This document shows, one piece after another, positions 1-7,655 of a stretch of 18,988 nt of DNA. The DNA lies in contig DAOUTT010000007.1 in the NCBI GenBank assembly GCA_030668545.1, positions 1 to 18,988 on the forward strand. The letters are read 5' to 3'. The notes under the pieces are model-generated. The model was not told the origin of the DNA and made no database searches. It worked only from the letters and a program-made list of their open reading frames with translations. Numbering within the stretch: position 1 is the stretch's first letter; each line of letters starts with the position of its first letter. The stretch comes from Anaerolineales bacterium. GTDB taxonomy: Bacteria > Chloroflexota > Anaerolineae > Anaerolineales > E44-bin32. The translations under genes were made by a program, and so were the position numbers.

Positions 1-121
1 CCACAAGGAGGGCTACAAACCACCCGGCAGGACCCGCCTTGGCAGCCCCCCAACGGAATCCTACCATCAATCCAATAATGACCAGAATAGGGAGCAGGGC
101 GAGGAGCCAGTCGATGAGCAT
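1..121 (-). CDS. lctP: L-lactate permease family protein, N-terminal fragment (cut by window edge)
   Basis: The leftward frame opens with ATG at 121-119 and stays open for 40 codons to the window edge. The peptide begins MLIDWLLALLPILVIIGLMV and continues GFRW, AAKAGPAGW and FVALLV. This hydrophobic start with a W-A-A-K-A-G-P segment between two membrane helices matches the beginning of the LctP (lactate/glycolate permease) family, a 12-or-more helix symporter that brings lactate in with protons. Only the first helix and part of the second are visible, so the family call rests on a short stretch. The start is supported by an extended -10 element 25 nt upstream, giving a leader of about 19 nt. 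I see no clear Shine-Dalgarno sequence. It follows the large permease fusion on the same strand after a 444-nt gap, and the dedicated promoter suggests separate transcription. Confidence 0.65.
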   Translation of the reverse strand, partial: MLIDWLLALLPILVIIGLMVGFRWGAAKAGPAGWFVALLV

Positions 122-146
122 GGGTTTGTTTTCAGAGGCGATAGCG

Positions 147-155
147 ATTATAGCA
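147..155 (-). promoter_or_regulatory. Extended -10 promoter element for the lactate permease gene
   Basis: Read leftward the sequence is TGCTATAAT, a perfect TATAAT hexamer preceded by the TG of an extended -10. No good -35 is present at 16-18 bp, which extended -10 promoters can tolerate. The predicted start of transcription is near 140, about 19 nt before the ATG at 121. The identical nine bases occur before the DUF177 gene at 10414-10422. Confidence 0.6.
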
Positions 156-424
156 TGGAGCGCAGGGACCGAAAGTCAGGCGGAGAAGGCAGGATCGGCT
201 GGGTTGATTGTCCGCCTCCAGAAATAATCGGACCAACGAGGATTCCTTCACTTTTTTCTCGCTGGATACCGAAACGGAGCGGAAATTGACCTTCATTAGC
301 CGTTCAGTCCTAGTCGGCGTAGGGATTCCGTAGGGCAGTCGTGGTGGATCAGCCACGCGTCTCTGGTGTTGATTCATATATAGTATAGGAAGAAGGGCAA
401 CATCTCTTCTTCTCCTCCTTAAGC

Positions 425-453
425 GAGAGCCGGGGTCGGCGTCCCCGGCTCTC
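425..453. terminator. GC-rich perfect hairpin, candidate terminator
   Basis: GAGAGCCGGGG at 425-435 pairs perfectly with CCCCGGCTCTC at 443-453 around a 7-nt loop. It lies 113 nt past the stop of the leftward permease fusion and is the only strong hairpin there, so it is the likely terminator of that gene. In the leftward direction no T-run follows. In the rightward direction a loose GGTTTTT follows about 12 nt later. The orientation is therefore uncertain, and it could instead be a structured RNA element. Confidence 0.45.
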
Positions 454-565
454 ACTATTCTTCTGGTTTTTCAATCTGGCAGAGTCCGTTCAGTACGTTG
501 GTAGCTCTCCCTAATATTCATCTTAATAACGAAGTTGCTATTTGCATTGCGCTGGCGATGGGTCT

Positions 566-3500
566 TCAGTCAGGTGACGGGATGGTGATGTCCTCAGTAG
601 GTATGGAGACGATGTGGAGCGTCACCGGACGATCGAGAGCCTGCACTAGATCATTGCGAAGATTTTCAGCCATATCCTCCGAGAACGCACTAAGTGTATT
701 GAAGGTCACGTCTACGTAGACCTCGTCATCGTCTCCGCTGATGTCAAATTGAACCAAGCGCAGGCTGGGATTTGTCTCTACGTAACTCTGGAGAGTCGTT
801 TCAACAACCTGGTAGGTTTGAGATTCGCGAGCGGTATTAATGAAGACAATCCCCAGTGGGATCATGATCGCGATCAGCATGACCAAGGATGTGGTTAGCC
901 CGATACGCAGTCTCGCCTTCTGTTCGGCTCCCGGGGTAGGTCGAAAACCAAGCAGGAGAAGCGTAATTGCGCCCGCGAAGGCGATAGCGATAAGGTTGGT
1001 GATGAAAAGAAGGCTCGCTCCCCCGGCGATGTTGGCGTCCCACATAGCGATACCGATACCAATGACGCCAAGCGGGGGCACGAGTGCAGCCGCGATCGCC
1101 ACACCCGGGAGTGCTGTTGAGACGTCCTCGCGGGCGACGGCGTAGGCTCCGGCTGCACCGGAGACAAGCGCCACTGCTAGGTCAAATAGATTAGGATTAA
1201 TCCTCGCTGTAATTTCATGCGAGACGCTGCGCAGCGGCGAAAGAACGGTGAGCAAAACCGCCAGACCGACAGCGAGCGCAATCCCCTTTAAAGCAGATTC
1301 AAAGGCGATCTTCAGTAGACGAATATCGCCCCGAACAATAGCCAAACTGATTGCGAGGATGGGGGTAAATAAAGGCGCCACGAGCATTGCTCCGATGATG
1401 ACCGCGGTGCTTCCCTGAAGTAAGCCATATGTGGCGATCATCGCTGCAAGGCCCATCATGACAAAGTAGTCTGTGTCCGGTTGGGCGCCCTGATAAACTC
1501 CTCGATAAACCTTGGCTTGTTCTCTACGCGTGAGCTTGGGAAGCGATCGGAAAAAACCGTCCCAAACACGGCGGAGCCAAAAACGAGGCAAACCGCGAAA
1601 ACTCTTAGTGATAACAACGGGTGTTGGACATGCACGGGCAGTTTTCTCCGGTAGTGCACCGAAGAGGACCTGGTCGATCAAGCTTTCTTCAGAGGCGCCC
1701 ATGATCACCAGGTCGCTTTCAGTTCCGGCTTGAACGATTCCGTCAACAACAGTGTGGGCACGCACAACACGGCTTTCAATGGGGAACTGGCCCATATCGG
1801 CGGATGTGTCATCGACCTGAGGGAGCGATGAGAGCTGTTCCCGCAGCGCCTCGATCGTGCTTTTGATCCTTTGCCTGCCCCCCTCAATTTCACTCTCGGT
1901 AGCGTCAGGTCGGGTGACGTACACCGTCTGTGTTGTCGCATCGAATTCTCGGGCGAGTAAGAGAGCAAGTCGCATCGCCAGTGGAGCATGAGGACCGCCG
2001 GCGGTGGGAATCAAAATCCGCTTGATTTGGAAGGGCGGACTCTCTATGCCCCCGTCAGTTTGTTCCTCTTCTACTTGCAGCGACGATAATCGCTCGGGGT
2101 GATAGGCGATCACGGCAACATCACAAGGGGCAGAGTGCACCACGGGATCCAATATTCTTCCCGTTCGCGTGCCCTCCTCAGGAGTCTCCATTGGCCAGGA
2201 CATGAGTATCAGGCTGCATTTTTCTTCGACCGCGGTGTCGTTTATGCCCTGCGCTACACTGCTCGCCAGGCGGGTAATGGGATATGTCGGCACGCTATTT
2301 CTCGCACTCTCGCGCGTAGACCATTTAAAAAGAGTATTCCGCTCCTCGGCTATCCTCCGCCCCTCCTGAATGGCAAGAGGATCGGCGGTAGGGATGACCT
2401 GGAGAGGGACGACATCTCCGTTGGTTTGGCGAGCGAGGGCGTTTGCAAGCCCTAGGATGAATCGACGCTCCGCTCCGCTGCCGAGAGGAACGAGGACACG
2501 AAAGGCGCCCTCTTGTCTTTTGGCCTCGGGGTCTTGGCCAAATACAGTTACTCCGTGTTGAGCCTCGAGAAGGTGAGGCCGCGCGTATACGAACAAGAGC
2601 ACCGATCCAATGGTGATCCACCCGACAGCGCCCAGCAAACCTACAGGTACTAACCCAAAGAAGAGAACGATGCTGAACGTGAGCGCTAGGAGCGGGACAA
2701 GGGGGAAGAAGGGGATGACGATCGTCCTTCGCCGTTCAGGCTCGGCTTGTCGGCTGCGGATCGCTGCTAAGTTGACAAGAATCACCTGGGTGAGGAAGAG
2801 GCCGGCGGATATCTCGATCAACCACCCAAACGGTATGAGTAAAATCAGTAATGAGCCCATCAGGGTCAAGGTGATGAAGATGTAGGGCGGTAAACGGAAG
2901 GGACGGCGGATTCGGGTGAAAATGCGCGGCAGTGCCTCCATGCGGCTGAGCGAGTAAAGCACGCGGGCACTGGTGAGCATACACTCACTTGCCGCTAGAA
3001 GGAGAGCGAAGAAAACGACACCAGCGGTCAACCACGTTCGAAAATCCCCGGTATCGGCGAGAGAGCGGGTTGCGGCTACTGATTCATCTAGAAGGGAAAA
3101 GGTTGGCAGTGCGGGAAAAAAGAGCTGGGCGGAGATCAGCAGGAGGCCGCCTACAATGAGCGTTATCCACAAGCCCTGGGGCAGACGGATGTTGGGCATG
3201 AGAATGCGGCGCCTGGAAGACGTGATTGCCTCAAAACCGGCGAAAAGAGTTATTGAAGAGGCTATGGCAAGAAGGTAGTTTTTTGCCGAGGAATCGGACA
3301 AAGTGGAATATGAGGAGGGTTCCCAGGATGGGATAGCGCTGATCAGAAGAGCCACAAATGCTACGAGGAGCACCAACAAAACCGAGGGGAGAATCCCTCG
3401 GCGAGGTAGAAGATGGAAGAGGTTTATCAGCACCAATATTATGAGCATACCCACAGCGGCCAAGGCCGCGAAGGCTTCAATTTCAGGGAATAGAGCGGCA

Positions 3501-3862
3501 AGGGATCTGGATGCAGATTTCAACAGCGCAGCACACAGCAACAAATTAGCGGCAAGGGAGGACCAGGCGGCAATAAAACCCCACGACTTCCCCAGTGATT
3601 CGTGAACTAGCGCGTGGATGCCGCCGCGCTCGCCGCTTCCTCCAAGAAGTTCGTGGATGTTTAGGAGAGTCAATCCGAGGACGAGAATGGCGAATAGGGC
3701 GGGCGTCGCGGATCGAATACCGCTTTCGATGATGATATGAGCTGGGATGATGAAAGATAAACCTAGAGCGACGGCCAACCCAAGCGCTGAAACCTGGGCT
3801 ATGCTCTGCAGGTGCCGACTCAGACGGAGTTCACCAAGAAAACTTTTGGTTTTATCTTTCAT
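566..3862 (-). CDS. Four-module membrane protein: APC amino acid permease + Usp + Usp + DUF389
   Basis: A single uninterrupted 1098-residue frame. Residues 1-430 form about 12 hydrophobic helices with the feel of the APC amino acid permease superfamily (GSGERGGIHALVHESLG after helix 2; a helix with ASECMLTSARVLYSLSRMEALP near 291-312). Residues 453-590 and 613-752 are two universal stress protein folds, the second ending GASEESLIDQVLFGAL then CPTPVVITK. Residues 780-975 are a DUF389 (TIGR00341-like) domain with five or so helices (QGSTAVIIGAMLVAPLFTPI; LPGVAIAAALVPPLG), followed by one more helix and a soluble acidic tail (about 1010-1098). Permease-Usp fusions and DUF389 proteins are each known families. 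The role is inferred to be transport with a cytoplasmic nucleotide-sensing linker. The nucleotide-loop glycines are degenerate in both Usp modules. The ATG has an AGGTGG about 8 nt upstream, which supports the start. Confidence 0.85.
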   Translation of the reverse strand: MKDKTKSFLGELRLSRHLQSIAQVSALGLAVALGLSFIIPAHIIIESGIRSATPALFAILVLGLTLLNIHELLGGSGERGGIHALVHESLGKSWGFIAAWSSLAANLLLCAALLKSASRSLAALFPEIEAFAALAAVGMLIILVLINLFHLLPRRGILPSVLLVLLVAFVALLISAIPSWEPSSYSTLSDSSAKNYLLAIASSITLFAGFEAITSSRRRILMPNIRLPQGLWITLIVGGLLLISAQLFFPALPTFSLLDESVAATRSLADTGDFRTWLTAGVVFFALLLAASECMLTSARVLYSLSRMEALPRIFTRIRRPFRLPPYIFITLTLMGSLLILLIPFGWLIEISAGLFLTQVILVNLAAIRSRQAEPERRRTIVIPFFPLVPLLALTFSIVLFFGLVPVGLLGAVGWITIGSVLLFVYARPHLLEAQHGVTVFGQDPEAKRQEGAFRVLVPLGSGAERRFILGLANALARQTNGDVVPLQVIPTADPLAIQEGRRIAEERNTLFKWSTRESARNSVPTYPITRLASSVAQGINDTAVEEKCSLILMSWPMETPEEGTRTGRILDPVVHSAPCDVAVIAYHPERLSSLQVEEEQTDGGIESPPFQIKRILIPTAGGPHAPLAMRLALLLAREFDATTQTVYVTRPDATESEIEGGRQRIKSTIEALREQLSSLPQVDDTSADMGQFPIESRVVRAHTVVDGIVQAGTESDLVIMGASEESLIDQVLFGALPEKTARACPTPVVITKSFRGLPRFWLRRVWDGFFRSLPKLTRREQAKVYRGVYQGAQPDTDYFVMMGLAAMIATYGLLQGSTAVIIGAMLVAPLFTPILAISLAIVRGDIRLLKIAFESALKGIALAVGLAVLLTVLSPLRSVSHEITARINPNLFDLAVALVSGAAGAYAVAREDVSTALPGVAIAAALVPPLGVIGIGIAMWDANIAGGASLLFITNLIAIAFAGAITLLLLGFRPTPGAEQKARLRIGLTTSLVMLIAIMIPLGIVFINTARESQTYQVVETTLQSYVETNPSLRLVQFDISGDDDEVYVDVTFNTLSAFSEDMAENLRNDLVQALDRPVTLHIVSIPTEDITIPSPD

Positions 3863-3942
3863 TTATTTTCCACCTGCACGTCTCCGGTGATCAGGCGGAC
3901 GTTTGAGAAACGGCATCCCTGATACGGGGCAGACTTTGCAAC

Positions 3943-3971
3943 AGTGTACCCTGATCTTGTTGAAGTGCCAG
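3943..3971 (-). promoter_or_regulatory. Candidate promoter of the permease-Usp-DUF389 gene
   Basis: Leftward CTGGCA (3966-3971) and TACACT (3943-3948) are separated by 17 bp. Each matches the sigma-70 type consensus at four of six bases. The leader would be about 75 nt. It shares a 182-nt divergent region with the murJ promoter. Confidence 0.35.
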
Positions 3972-4008
3972 CGTGAGACTCTCGCGCTGCGCTGGTTTAT
4001 CAGGGTAG

Positions 4009-4036
4009 CTGTCATTTACCTAAACCACTGTATAAT
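4009..4036 (+). promoter_or_regulatory. murJ promoter with perfect -10, predicted leaderless transcript
   Basis: CTGTCA (4009-4014) and a perfect TATAAT (4031-4036) are separated by 16 bp. Only 8 nt lie between the -10 and the GTG start at 4045, so transcription should begin within about two bases of the start codon. Confidence 0.6.
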
Positions 4037-4044
4037 CGCGTCTC

Positions 4045-5613
4045 GTGGACGATTCTGAATCTTCAGCCAGCCGCCAGATCGCACGCGCTAGTGGTGTGGT
4101 CATGGTGGGCTTTATTCTCTCAAGCCTGCTGGGATTAATCAGCCAGGTGCTGATAACCCGCACCTTCGGCACGAGCGCAGAGTTCGATGCTTTTACCGCT
4201 GGCAATCGTGTAACCGAGATCATCTTCAATCTCATGGCTGGCGGGGCGCTTGCCTCCGCCTTTGTGCCCACATTTACCAGCTTCCTCACCCGCAATCAGA
4301 CGAAAAGAGCATGGCGATTGGCATCATCGATCGCCTCGCTGCTTTTTGTCGGTCTCGGGGTTGTTTGCGCTTTGGCCTGGATCACGGCGCCGTGGTTGGT
4401 CCAGAATATCCTTGCGCCAGGGTTCGATGCTCCACAGCAGACGTTGACTGTCTCGCTGTTGCGGGTGATGTTAATCTCCCCCGTGATTTTCAGCCTGAGC
4501 GGCCTGTTGATGGGTATTCTGAATGGCTATCAACGGTTCTTCTTGCCCGCCATTGCCTCGGGCTGCTACCGCCTGGGATTGATTATTGGCGTGCTGTTTT
4601 TTAGCCCGCGGATGGGAATCTTCGGTCTGGCCTGGGGTGTGGTTTTGGGTGCTTGTCTGCACCTGGTCGTCCAGCTTCCCGGGCTGTTCTCCCTCGGCGG
4701 GCGCTTCTTCCGCGGCTTTGGATTGGGCATTCCTGAGGTTCGTCAGGTTGGACGGTTAATGGCCCCGCGATTGCTGGGGCAGGCCGTGGTTCAGGTTAAC
4801 TTTCTCGTCAGCACAATCCTCGCCTCAGGGATGACGGAAGGCAGCCTGGCGGCGATCTACTATGCATTCACGCTAATGCTCATGCCGCACACAGTTATTG
4901 CCAAGGCGGTTGGCGTCGCTTCTCTGCCTACATTCTCGGCCCAGGTTGCGCGCGGCGAAATGGATGCGTTGAAAAACACCTTTGGTAAAACTTTGCGGGG
5001 CGTAGTATTCCTTTCGTTACCGGCCAGCATCGGGTTGGTTCTACTGCGGCGACCGATCGTGGCGATGCTTTTTGAGCGCGGTTTCTTTACAGCGGAATCG
5101 ACGGAATTGGTCGCGTGGGCATTGCTCTGGTATGCGCTCGGCCTGGTGGGGCACTCAATCCTCGAAGTGGTCGTGCGCGCCTTTTATGCCATGTACGATA
5201 CATGGTCTCCTGTTATTGTCGGCGTGATAGCGATGTCGTTGAATGTGGTTTTTAGTTTAGTTTTTGCGGCTGGCTTTTCGCACCTCGGCTTGCCCCCACA
5301 CGGTGGCCTCGCGCTGGCGAATTCTTTAGCAACGGCGCTTGAGGTGGCTGCTCTGCTCCTGCTCATAAGGAAACGATTGGGCGGGCTTGGGGTGCGGCGA
5401 CTCCGGCGGGGGCTCATAGGTTCGACCGCGGCCTCCGTGGTAATGGCCATAGGGCTATGGCTCTGGATCGGGATCACTGCTGGGGCAAGCGTATGGCTGA
5501 GCGGAGTGGGCGGCGTATTTCTGGGGGCGAGCTTGTACTGGGCTATAGCTTTCGCGATGGGTGTTCCTGAGGCGCGTCAGTTACCGCGGATGGTTTTAAG
5601 CCGGTGGTTATGA
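4045..5613 (+). CDS. murJ: Lipid II flippase MurJ (MviN family)
   Basis: A 522-residue polytopic membrane protein, the usual MurJ length, with about 13-14 hydrophobic helices. The N-terminal region carries the family pattern: ASGVVMVGFILSSLLGLISQ (15-34), then RTFGTSAEFDAF (39-50), then MAGGALASAFVPTF (64-77). These proteins flip undecaprenyl-linked peptidoglycan precursor (lipid II) to the outer face of the membrane. The start is GTG at 4045. The next in-frame ATG is codon 20, inside the first helix and therefore unsuitable. No Shine-Dalgarno sequence exists because the -10 box sits 8 nt upstream. It is transcribed alone: its left neighbour diverges, and its stop overlaps the tail of the facing PAP2-like gene by 6 bp. 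Confidence 0.93.
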   Translation: MDDSESSASRQIARASGVVMVGFILSSLLGLISQVLITRTFGTSAEFDAFTAGNRVTEIIFNLMAGGALASAFVPTFTSFLTRNQTKRAWRLASSIASLLFVGLGVVCALAWITAPWLVQNILAPGFDAPQQTLTVSLLRVMLISPVIFSLSGLLMGILNGYQRFFLPAIASGCYRLGLIIGVLFFSPRMGIFGLAWGVVLGACLHLVVQLPGLFSLGGRFFRGFGLGIPEVRQVGRLMAPRLLGQAVVQVNFLVSTILASGMTEGSLAAIYYAFTLMLMPHTVIAKAVGVASLPTFSAQVARGEMDALKNTFGKTLRGVVFLSLPASIGLVLLRRPIVAMLFERGFFTAESTELVAWALLWYALGLVGHSILEVVVRAFYAMYDTWSPVIVGVIAMSLNVVFSLVFAAGFSHLGLPPHGGLALANSLATALEVAALLLLIRKRLGGLGVRRLRRGLIGSTAASVVMAIGLWLWIGITAGASVWLSGVGGVFLGASLYWAIAFAMGVPEARQLPRMVLSRWL

Positions 5614-6066
5614 CGCCCATAAACCATAGACAATCTGAGCGACGACTATCCCCAGCACGGCACCGATAAAAGCCTCCATAGGTGAATGACCTAAAACCTC
5701 CCGGAGCTTCTCCTGGCTGCGGGCAGGGTGTCCCTCGATAAAGTCCTTAATAATAGCGTTGATGATTTTTGCGTGTTGGCCGGCTTGACGCCGGATGCCG
5801 GTTGCGTCGTAAATCACGATCATCGCCAGGGCGACAGACATGGCAAAGAGAGGTGTATCAAAACCACTGTTGAGCCCGATGCCGTGTGCGGTTGCAGTAA
5901 CGAGTGCGGAGTGCGAGGAGGGCATACCTCCGGCGCGCAGCAGCAGTGACCAATCCCAAGAACGAGTGCGTCCGTACTCGATTGCCAACTTGAGACCCTG
6001 TGCGCCGCTCCATGCCAGCAATGCGCCGAGTAGGACATGATTCTGAAAGATCTCCAGTAGATTCAA
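5608..6066 (-). CDS. Divergent PAP2 family (DUF212) membrane protein
   Basis: 152 residues with four or so hydrophobic segments and the three family blocks: GGMPSSHSALVTATAHGIGL (46-65), YDATGIRRQAGQHAKIIN (86-103) and LGHSPMEAFIGAVLGI (125-140). DUF212 proteins are distant relatives of PAP2 acid phosphatases and vanadium haloperoxidases. The SSHS motif mirrors the phosphatase core, but no substrate is established for most members. A lipid phosphate is a reasonable guess because a lipid II flippase gene faces it. Translation starts with TTG (6066-6064) directly after the xseB stop, with no spacer, which implies translational coupling in an xseA-xseB-DUF212 operon. Its stop lies inside the 3' end of murJ on the other strand. 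Confidence 0.88.
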   Translation of the reverse strand: MNLLEIFQNHVLLGALLAWSGAQGLKLAIEYGRTRSWDWSLLLRAGGMPSSHSALVTATAHGIGLNSGFDTPLFAMSVALAMIVIYDATGIRRQAGQHAKIINAIIKDFIEGHPARSQEKLREVLGHSPMEAFIGAVLGIVVAQIVYGLWAS

Positions 6067-6315
6067 TTACAGGTCCCCGAGTTCCAGGTCGGTCTCGAAG
6101 AGTTCGCCGGATTCGTCCTCTGTGAGCTGCCGCAGCCTTAACTGGGCTTCCTCCAAGAGCTCGCCGCAGCGAACGCTCAGAGCCTGGCCTCGCTCGAAAA
6201 GAGCCAGGGAATCCTTGAGCGGCAATTCGCCGCTCTCCATTGTCTCAACGACCGACTGCAACTCCATAAATGATTCTTCGTAACTCATCTTATCAATCGC
6301 TTTTTTCTTTGGCAT
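6067..6315 (-). CDS. xseB: Exodeoxyribonuclease VII small subunit
   Basis: 82 residues, close to the family norm of 70-80. It has the XseB pattern MSYEESFMELQSVVETMESG followed by ELPLKDSLALFERGQAL and LLEEAQLRLRQL, predicted as two long helices forming the coiled hairpin that decorates XseA. With XseA it makes exonuclease VII, which degrades single-stranded DNA to oligonucleotides. The ATG at 6315 has a strong Shine-Dalgarno AGGAGG four nucleotides upstream. It follows xseA after 97 nt, in which I see no convincing terminator, and abuts the DUF212 gene downstream. Confidence 0.93.
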   Translation of the reverse strand: MPKKKAIDKMSYEESFMELQSVVETMESGELPLKDSLALFERGQALSVRCGELLEEAQLRLRQLTEDESGELFETDLELGDL

Positions 6316-6412
6316 TTCTCCTCCTCACTTGAAGGACGGCGGGAATGGGTCTTGTAGGGCCTGAACTTGAGCAGCGATATGGCAGTATTTACCCCTCTTT
6401 CTAATTTAACAC

Positions 6413-7645
6413 TTATTCGTCAAGTTGGTCCTGGGCCTCTGCGTTGAACGTCCCATCATGCACTTGGATCTGCAAAAGGTCTCCGCGGCTGACCTGTGTG
6501 ACAGAGCGGATTACCTGGCCGCTCTTTTCCAGCGTAACGACGGCATAACCCCGGGCAAGAACGGTGCTCGGACCAACAGCATGCAAGGTTTTCTCTAAGC
6601 CTGTGATAGCGGCTCGAAAGAGATCCGTTCTATGTTGGATTGCGGTTCTAGCGCGGGATGTGAGCTCATCGAGTCTTTGCTGTTTGTTGGCGATGTGAGC
6701 GCGTGGGGAGGCCAATTTCAGGCGGGCAGACCACATTTCGAGCGACTGACGAAGCAAGTGAAGATGCTCGCGGAACAACTGATTGAGATCAGAGCGTTGG
6801 AAAGCGAGGTCTTCACGCAAAATCGCCCGGTCTGGTGTGGAGACCTCCGCGGCGGCAGATGGCGTTGGTGCACGCAAGTCAGCGGCGAAATCGGCCAGGA
6901 TGACATCCGTCTCGTGACCAATTCCGGTGACAACAGGAACCATAGAGTGGGCAACGGCACGCACCACATCCTCGTGGTTAAAGGTCCAAAGATCCTCCAT
7001 GGAACCACCACCGCGTATAAGCAATAGCACGTCGGAGCGGCCGTCCAGATTGAGCAATTCTAAGGCATTAACGATGCCGCCAGGAGCATCGTCCCCTTGC
7101 ACTTGAGTTGGCGATAAAAGCAAGGTTACGAGTGGGAAGCGCCGGCGCAGCACGTTCACGACATCACGCAGCGCCGCAGCCGTAGGAGATGTGACCACGC
7201 CTATGGTTTTTGGCCACTCCGGGAGCGGCTGTTTACGCTCCGGGTCAAATAAACCCTCCGCCTCGAGACGAGCCTTTAACTCTTGAAATTCAGCAAAACG
7301 GGCACCCTCACCAGCTGGACGCAGGCTTTCAGCGTAAAGTTGATACTGGCCGCCGGCCTCATAGACGCTGATGTACCCAAGGACATCCAACATTTCACCA
7401 TCCCGTGGAAAGTGTGTTTGATGCGCAACTCGCGGCCGCCACATCACGCAACGAAGCGAAGCGTTTTCATCACGGAGGGTGAAATATAAATGACCTGAAG
7501 ATGGCCGGGAGACGTTAGAGACCTCTCCGGTGACCCACATATCCTGCAAGCGATAATCGCTCTCCAGCACTTGCCTGATGTAGAGCGTAAGATCGCCAAC
7601 GGTCCAAGTTGGGGGTGAGGAGAAGAGATTCGCGAGCGTCTCCAT
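6413..7645 (-). CDS. xseA: Exodeoxyribonuclease VII large subunit
   Basis: Called as 410 residues from ATG at 7645. The N-terminal OB-fold (about 14-107) contains WVTGEVSNVSRPSSGHLYF. The catalytic domain has GVVTSPTAAALRD (149-161), LLIRGGGSMEDLW (208-220), VVTGIGHETD (238-247) and DLRAPTPSAAAE (256-267), all hallmarks of XseA. A helical region follows, then a short C-terminal beta segment with LARGYAVV. The longest open frame begins 13 codons earlier at a TTG (7684), but that codon is part of a perfect TTGACA -35 box, so I prefer the inner ATG. It is the catalytic subunit of exonuclease VII, in mismatch repair and single-strand DNA clean-up. It heads the xseA-xseB-DUF212 unit and diverges from pncC. 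Confidence 0.93.
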   Translation of the reverse strand: METLANLFSSPPTWTVGDLTLYIRQVLESDYRLQDMWVTGEVSNVSRPSSGHLYFTLRDENASLRCVMWRPRVAHQTHFPRDGEMLDVLGYISVYEAGGQYQLYAESLRPAGEGARFAEFQELKARLEAEGLFDPERKQPLPEWPKTIGVVTSPTAAALRDVVNVLRRRFPLVTLLLSPTQVQGDDAPGGIVNALELLNLDGRSDVLLLIRGGGSMEDLWTFNHEDVVRAVAHSMVPVVTGIGHETDVILADFAADLRAPTPSAAAEVSTPDRAILREDLAFQRSDLNQLFREHLHLLRQSLEMWSARLKLASPRAHIANKQQRLDELTSRARTAIQHRTDLFRAAITGLEKTLHAVGPSTVLARGYAVVTLEKSGQVIRSVTQVSRGDLLQIQVHDGTFNAEAQDQLDE

Positions 7646-7655
7646 GGCGCGACGG

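Larger units (their letters stand above)
122..565. other. Gene-poor stretch with hairpin and no convincing protein gene
   Basis: This 444-nt region separates the end of the permease fusion from the lactate permease start. Open frames across it (for example 132-455 leftward) are Arg/Pro-rich, have no recognisable family and run over the lctP promoter, so I do not call them. It does contain the lctP promoter (147-155), a 5-bp inverted repeat CGTGG/CCACG around 339-357, a perfect 11-bp hairpin (425-453), and a strong Shine-Dalgarno-like AAGGAGG on the leftward strand (414-420). Nothing resembles a tRNA or a riboswitch class I can name. Confidence 0.6.

Noticed and set aside
132..455. 107-codon leftward open frame in the gene-poor stretch
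   Set aside because: Arg/Pro-rich without family pattern, runs over the lctP promoter and through the perfect hairpin, and lacks a good ribosome site.
300..494. Direct repeat CCGTTCAGT (300-308 and 486-494) and GTCGGCGT (313-320 and 435-442)
   Set aside because: Short repeats of this length are expected by chance in a stretch of this size, and they show no regular spacing.
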